The notes beneath the pieces are model-generated. The model saw nothing but the letters and a program-made list of their open reading frames with translations. It was not told the DNA's origin and searched no databases. Shown here piece after piece: positions 16,335 through 19,981 of a stretch of DNA of 19,981 nucleotides. Within the stretch, counting starts at the first letter, position 1; the number at the start of each line of letters is the position of its first letter. The position numbers and the translations under genes were made by a program. This DNA comes from Prevotellaceae bacterium (GTDB lineage Bacteria > Bacteroidota > Bacteroidia > Bacteroidales > UBA932), in contig JAIROF010000027.1 of NCBI GenBank assembly GCA_031257655.1, forward strand, positions 1-19,981, read 5' to 3'.

Positions 16335-16366
16335 CGGCTATTAGCCGGTCGGCAGCGTTTTTTTTT
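16335..16366 (+). terminator. Weak terminator candidate at the end of the PUL operon
   Basis: A 5-bp stem, CGGCT/AGCCG, with loop ATT (16335-16347) lies ten bases before a run of nine T (16358-16366). The gap is longer than in a standard intrinsic terminator. TCGGCAGCG directly before the T-run (16349-16357) is instead the complement of CGCTGCCGA just after the GH43 stop (15925-15933). Termination of the GH43 transcript here is plausible but not strong. Confidence 0.3.
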
Positions 16367-17177
16367 ACATCATTGGCAATATTTTGAATACAATACCCAG
16401 CAAAAAGGTATGGCTAACCGTTCTAACAGGATTATCCCTGATGGTAGAATATTCGTAGCCGAAGTGGTAGCCAAGAAAAAAGGTGTTGATGAAGTTACCG
16501 CGAATGTAGATTGGGCTTTCGGCTTTGAGGTAGCTGCTTATGCGGTTGAGCTTGCCGACAGGCGCTACTACAAAGTAGCGCCATGCATCTCCAACAGACA
16601 GAAACGGGCTATATGTTCCGTAGTGAGGGTAGAAGGCTCCCGTTACCAGCGGCGCCGAAAAGTTGCCGCTAAAAAGCGACCTGCCCAGCTGATATTCGGC
16701 GTACAGCGACGCCCCTAACGAAAAATCTACGGTGAGAAAATAGCTGGAATAGCTTGCATCGATAAAAAAATCATATTCTGTTCCGGTATCCACGCTGCCA
16801 CCGGCATACAGGGACAGGCGGCGGTTGAGCAGCGTCGCAATTTTCACCATGCGCTGGTACTGTATTTTTGCGCCCAGACACTTCTGCGCAGCGTTAAAAA
16901 TTTTGATGTCGGTTGCGCTGCTTGCAGCGTACAGCGCAGCGTAATGCATGCTAAACCTCACATCCGACAGCCATGAGGCGGAGCTGGGGAGGCGCCACTC
17001 CAGCAGCAGCCCGTAATCGCCTCCGTTAAATTCATACGGAACAAGCATGTTGTTGTAATTTTGCTTAGCCCCAACGCTAAGGGCGCTGCCAAACTTTCCC
17101 TCTCCGCCCCGACTTTGCGCAGGCACGAGGAGGAGGAGGCTAAGGATAGCGGATAGGTACGGTGTTTTATTTTTCAT
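16365..17177 (-). CDS. Unrecognised outer-membrane beta-barrel protein
   Basis: I do not recognise the family. The 270-residue product begins with a signal peptide (MKNKTPYLSAILSLLLLVPA, then QSRGGEG). The rest is rich in aromatic residues, Gly and Ser and alternates polar and apolar residues in many short stretches, for example YGLLLEWRLP, LSLYAGGSVDTG, YFLTVDFSLGASLYAEYQLG and FFLGYHFGYEYST. This fits a beta-barrel of about 10-14 strands in the outer membrane. It lacks the usual C-terminal aromatic residue, ending KILPMM. Its ATG overlaps the end of the Lnt-like gene by 11 bp (ATGAAAAATAA), so translation is probably coupled. It is the last gene of the three-gene envelope operon and could be substrate, channel or structural partner of the other two. 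Confidence 0.7.
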   Translation of the reverse strand: MKNKTPYLSAILSLLLLVPAQSRGGEGKFGSALSVGAKQNYNNMLVPYEFNGGDYGLLLEWRLPSSASWLSDVRFSMHYAALYAASSATDIKIFNAAQKCLGAKIQYQRMVKIATLLNRRLSLYAGGSVDTGTEYDFFIDASYSSYFLTVDFSLGASLYAEYQLGRSLFSGNFSAPLVTGAFYPHYGTYSPFLSVGDAWRYFVVAPVGKLNRISSYLKAESPIYIRGNFINTFFLGYHFGYEYSTIRDNPVRTVSHTFLLGIVFKILPMM

Positions 17178-18678
17178 AGCAGCTCATTATTTTAATGGGA
17201 AGCAGCAATGCCAGGCAAAGCAGGCAAGCTACGATATTTCCATATTTTCCATACAGGGTCAGCTTAGTGTTAATAGGGACTTCTGCGCCAATGATTTCGG
17301 ATGTATTGAATTTTGAGCTTGCCACGATTTCTCCTTTGGGTGAAATAATAAGCGATATGCCATGGTTTGTAGATTTCACAACAGATTTGTGAAAAGAAAT
17401 AGCTTGTGCTCTTGACATCCTAACCAGCTGCCGGACAAAAACAGGCTTGTATATGTAGTATTCGTTCGAAATGGCCGCTATCAGCCCTATATCTCTTTTG
17501 CGAATGTACTTTGCAATGTGGTTGCTAAAGTATAATTCGTAGCATATCAGCGGAAGAATTTGTACATTGTTAATCGTAAAGACATTATCATATTCATTGT
17601 TATATATAAGGGGGTTGGCTACCATCTTTTTAATGTCGAATATTTTGCCAAAAAACTTTTCGTATGGGATAAACTCGCCAAAGGGCGCTAACAGCATCTT
17701 GTTGCGAAATGCCACCAAGCCCGATGTATCACAACAAATGGCCATGTTAAAAAGGCCTTTATAGCTAAAAGAGGGGCTGCCTTTTATGTCCTGCGTTGTT
17801 GCCCCAAATATGACGCCGGCGCGCGGCGCCTGCTGCTTAAATGTTCGTTTAATAGCCGAAAAGTACGAGTTGTGAGGAAATGAACTCGCCGGCAGGTGGC
17901 CAATAGATTCAGGGCAAACTACTAAAAACACATCCTTGTCAATGGCGGCAAAGGCACGGTAAAAAACGTCACGAAAAGCGGCGCTGCTATAAGCTCCCTC
18001 CTTTTTTGTTGCTACCACAAGAATTTTTTCACTCCGATTGGTAGCTGTTGGCGAGAAATAGATTTTGGTAGATGCTGCAAGCGGCGCGATGGCGAGAAAA
18101 GAATACCCCCATTTGCTGATTTTGGAAGCTTTTTTATCCAGCAGCTTAATGATTGCAATATTTACCAGTAGTATCCACACGCTTCCCCCCAAAACGCCCG
18201 TATACTGGTACCAGTAAATAAGGAACGGCGCATTACCCAAATAGTAGCCTAAAACATGAAACGGGAACGCCAGCTCCCATTCAAAAGAGAGCCACTCTAC
18301 AAAAATCCACGCAAGGATAAAAAGAAAATATTTATAGTCATTTTTTATGGCAAGTTTGCTGATGCAGCAGCAGTATATGAAAAGCGGCAACAATGTAATT
18401 AAGCCGGCTATAGCTATCGCCATTAGGCCAACCCACCAAGATAAATCATTGGAATACACACAGTGCATAGTAATAGAATGCCACACCGCAACAAGCATAA
18501 ATGAGTATGCAAGCTGATATTTGGTACGCTCCAGCTTGTTCAACGTCAGAAAAAGTTGAACAAAAGCAAAAAAAATTAAAAAGAAGAGCTGGTCCCATAT
18601 AAATGGGACGGCAAACAGCAAGCCATTTACTACAGCCTTAACGCAAAGTAGCCATATCCTGTTCTGCCGGGCACTCAT
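17167..18678 (-). CDS. Apolipoprotein N-acyltransferase (Lnt)-like membrane enzyme, divergent
   Basis: Lnt transfers the third acyl chain from a phospholipid to the N-terminal Cys of lipoproteins in the inner membrane. This 503-residue protein has the Lnt layout: hydrophobic membrane segments over about 1-200, a periplasmic nitrilase-like domain at about 217-470 and a last membrane segment (480-498). The membrane part contains YQYTGVLGGSVWILLVN (157-173), typical of Bacteroidota Lnt. The triad is present: E257 in VVCPES, K327 in RNKMLLAPFGEFIP and C379 in LICYEL. E335 (PFGE) and the Y-E after the Cys also match Lnt. Unusual: the opening QxN motif is replaced by VVATKKEGAY, and the NDGWF-type loop by SNEYYIYK (405-411 region). 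The gene overlaps the S41 gene by 4 bp (ATGA) and the barrel gene by 11 bp. It is likely a second, specialised Lnt paralogue rather than the housekeeping enzyme. Confidence 0.8.
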   Translation of the reverse strand: MSARQNRIWLLCVKAVVNGLLFAVPFIWDQLFFLIFFAFVQLFLTLNKLERTKYQLAYSFMLVAVWHSITMHCVYSNDLSWWVGLMAIAIAGLITLLPLFIYCCCISKLAIKNDYKYFLFILAWIFVEWLSFEWELAFPFHVLGYYLGNAPFLIYWYQYTGVLGGSVWILLVNIAIIKLLDKKASKISKWGYSFLAIAPLAASTKIYFSPTATNRSEKILVVATKKEGAYSSAAFRDVFYRAFAAIDKDVFLVVCPESIGHLPASSFPHNSYFSAIKRTFKQQAPRAGVIFGATTQDIKGSPSFSYKGLFNMAICCDTSGLVAFRNKMLLAPFGEFIPYEKFFGKIFDIKKMVANPLIYNNEYDNVFTINNVQILPLICYELYFSNHIAKYIRKRDIGLIAAISNEYYIYKPVFVRQLVRMSRAQAISFHKSVVKSTNHGISLIISPKGEIVASSKFNTSEIIGAEVPINTKLTLYGKYGNIVACLLCLALLLPIKIMSCYEK

Positions 18679-19670
18679 TTATTCAGCAGGTATTGATAGG
18701 CAGCTTCCATTAGCTTATTAACCCCTGTTTGCTGCATTTCCTCTACGTCTTTGATCGTGCTCGGGATGTTGTAGTGAGGCGTCACCCCCTGCTCAAGCGA
18801 GCTGTAGCAAATATCGTACATGGGCGCTTGAGAGTACGTGCACCTCCAGCCGTTGGGCAAAACAGCCGTAGGGCGAGCAGACCCGCCGCCGCCGGTTGCC
18901 GTGCCCATGAGGGTTACGTTGGGCAAATGCTTCATTATGCCGGCAAAAAGGTTAGCGCCGCTGTATGTGTAGACGCCGACGAGCAGCACCACCGGAATTT
19001 TTTCGTCAACAACGCCCCGCCCTGTTATCTCTACGGGGATGTATCCCGTAAAATCGCTGTGCCCGCTGCCTATTTTGTGCTTTTCATAAAAAGCAGTGCG
19101 TCGCCCCGTAAAGAAGCAGGATGACCACTCTGTCACGTTGCGCAGATCGCCACCACGATTGCCCCTTACGTTAATAATAATACCCTTTGAGCAGGCATAG
19201 CTGGCCATAATGCTTTGGAAATTTTGAAAACGAAAGCGAGAACTGAAGTTATAAAGCGAAATAAAGGTAATATCGTTGTGCAGCTGGACAATGTTATAGC
19301 TGCTGTCCACATCAAATTTTTCCTGCGGGGGAAAATCGTAATAGCTGGCTATGTTGTACATGGTAACAATTTCATCCTTACCTTTCCCCCAATCGTAGTA
19401 GAGCGTTGTATCGGGAGTCGAAAGGGTAACATGCCCGTCTTTTAGCGTATCTATTATCTCTTGAAACACCTGTAGGAGCACTGCCTCGTCGGCTGCCTTT
19501 GCCCGCCGGTGGCAGGCGGAGTAAATGCCGTTCCAGTCAATACCCTTTTCGTCGAAGTAAGCGTATTTTCTATCCATTTCCGACCAAAAAAACTCAAACA
19601 CGTCATCGGATACCTCCATTGGCGTGCATGAAAATAAAAGTAGAAGAAAAACAAAAGTTGCGTATTTCAT
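18675..19670 (-). CDS. S41-family peptidase-like lipoprotein
   Basis: The 331-residue product is a predicted lipoprotein (MKYATFVFLLLLFSC, lipidated Cys15, then TPMEVSDD) with the fold of tail-specific/tricorn-like S41 proteases. An N-terminal helical part reads FWSEMDRKYAYFDEKGIDWN (28-47). LKDGHVTLS follows (DGH at 78-80), then IINVRGNRGGDL (165-176), and the probable nucleophile Ser237 in GVYTYSGANLF. GVTPHYNIPSTIKDV (295-309) matches the usual GIxPD ending of the domain. I see no PDZ domain. An ATG at 19691 would extend the protein, but it lies inside the terminator hairpin, so 19670 is the start. The gene shares ATGA with the Lnt-like gene. It probably cleaves or senses an envelope protein; the target is unknown. 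Confidence 0.82.
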   Translation of the reverse strand: MKYATFVFLLLLFSCTPMEVSDDVFEFFWSEMDRKYAYFDEKGIDWNGIYSACHRRAKAADEAVLLQVFQEIIDTLKDGHVTLSTPDTTLYYDWGKGKDEIVTMYNIASYYDFPPQEKFDVDSSYNIVQLHNDITFISLYNFSSRFRFQNFQSIMASYACSKGIIINVRGNRGGDLRNVTEWSSCFFTGRRTAFYEKHKIGSGHSDFTGYIPVEITGRGVVDEKIPVVLLVGVYTYSGANLFAGIMKHLPNVTLMGTATGGGGSARPTAVLPNGWRCTYSQAPMYDICYSSLEQGVTPHYNIPSTIKDVEEMQQTGVNKLMEAAYQYLLNK

Positions 19671-19680
19671 CAAATTAAGG

Positions 19681-19713
19681 AAAAAATGCAAAGGCGCAGG
19701 TTATGCGCCTTTG
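19681..19713 (-). terminator. Rho-independent terminator between the right-edge gene and the S41 gene
   Basis: The perfect 10-bp arms CAAAGGCGCA (19689-19698) and TGCGCCTTTG (19704-19713) enclose a 5-base loop. On the minus strand the stem is followed by CA and then six T (19686-19681), the form of a strong intrinsic terminator. It ends only about 10 bases before the S41 start codon, leaving little room for a separate promoter, so readthrough or attenuation could control the downstream operon. Confidence 0.85.
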
Positions 19714-19732
19714 TATTGCTATCAAAAGGGGG

Positions 19733-19981
19733 TTATTCAACATCCAAATCCTCTTTTGCAATAATAGTGTTTAAGGAAGCTTCCGACGATGCATAAAGCT
19801 TATACGCTACGTCCTCCACTTCTACAATATCAATATTGCCTCTCAAAACAGTTACTTTTACTATAGCCAAATGAGGTATGTCGTCAAACATTTCTTTTTT
19901 TATAATTGTTTCTCCGGTATCCTCCACAATATCAACACGGCGAATATAGTTTGCGGTGGTTTCTTTATCAAGCGTACTACC
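19733..19981 (-). CDS. C-terminal part of an unrecognised protein, 5' end outside window
   Basis: The frame is open to the right edge and gives the last 82 residues: GSTLDKETTANYIRRVDIVE, then DTGETIIKKEMFDD, IPHLAIVKVTVLRGN, and ending IIAKEDLDVE. It is acidic, rich in short beta-like stretches (IDIVEVEDVAYKLYA), and shows no motif that I recognise. Its stop (19735-19733) precedes the terminator by about 20 bases, so the gene ends its own transcription unit. No function can be given. Confidence 0.6.
   Translation of the reverse strand, partial: GSTLDKETTANYIRRVDIVEDTGETIIKKEMFDDIPHLAIVKVTVLRGNIDIVEVEDVAYKLYASSEASLNTIIAKEDLDVE

Noticed and set aside
16410..16718. Plus-strand frame of 102 codons opposite the barrel gene
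   Set aside because: Shadow of the minus-strand gene that has a signal peptide and operon overlap.
18729..19124. Plus-strand frame of 131 codons opposite the S41 gene
   Set aside because: Arg/Ala/His-rich antisense translation; the S41 motifs on the other strand are clear.
19671..19691. Upstream ATG (19691) as start of the S41 gene
   Set aside because: It lies inside the terminator stem and would add residues before a signal peptide that already starts properly at 19670.

Overview
The window looks like a chromosome segment from a member of the Bacteroidota, probably order Bacteroidales. It carries two tandem SusC/SusD pairs, a LamG-type surface lipoprotein and a GH43 lipoprotein. It also has promoter elements of the Bacteroidota TAnnTTTG type and translation starts without a Shine-Dalgarno sequence. 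I cannot name the species.

Region by region. (1) 1-512, minus: 5' part of an AAA-ATPase-like/PD-(D/E)XK family gene, cut by the left edge just before Walker B. (2) 513-829: no gene, but two short tandem repeats. (3) 830-1077, minus: a small XRE-type HTH regulator broken by one extra copy of a 5-bp tandem repeat. It diverges from a SAM-methyltransferase-like gene (1186-1959) that appears to have lost an internal segment in frame. Two near-identical palindromic operator candidates lie between them. (4) 1960-2488: a long leader with low-complexity repeats, then a promoter candidate with two direct repeats of TTTGTCCACC 21 bp apart. (5) 2489-15922, plus: a polysaccharide utilisation locus (PUL) in the order LamG lipoprotein, SusC, SusD, SusC, SusD, FN3-GH43 lipoprotein. 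Gaps are 5-51 bp, so it is probably one operon. The GH43 resembles endo-arabinanases with a GH43_C tail. The gene order matches my memory of the arabinan locus core of Bacteroides thetaiotaomicron, so arabinan is the best substrate guess. (6) 15923-16364: a convergent intergenic region unusually rich in inverted repeats. (7) 16365-19670, minus: a compact, AT-richer three-gene operon with 4-bp and 11-bp overlaps, encoding an S41-protease-like lipoprotein, a divergent apolipoprotein N-acyltransferase (Lnt)-like membrane enzyme and an unrecognised outer-membrane beta-barrel. (8) 19733-19981, minus: C-terminal end of an unrecognised protein cut by the right edge. An intrinsic terminator at 19681-19713 follows it.

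How the parts work together. In the PUL, the LamG protein and the two SusD lipoproteins would capture glycan at the cell surface. The GH43 would cut it there, and the two SusC TonB-dependent transporters would import the oligosaccharides. No PUL regulator (HTCS, ECF sigma/anti-sigma or SusR-like) and no exo-acting arabinofuranosidase lies in the window. The S41/Lnt/barrel operon is the least explained set of genes. Its three products all belong to the envelope and their translation is probably coupled, which suggests a dedicated lipoprotein-processing or envelope module.
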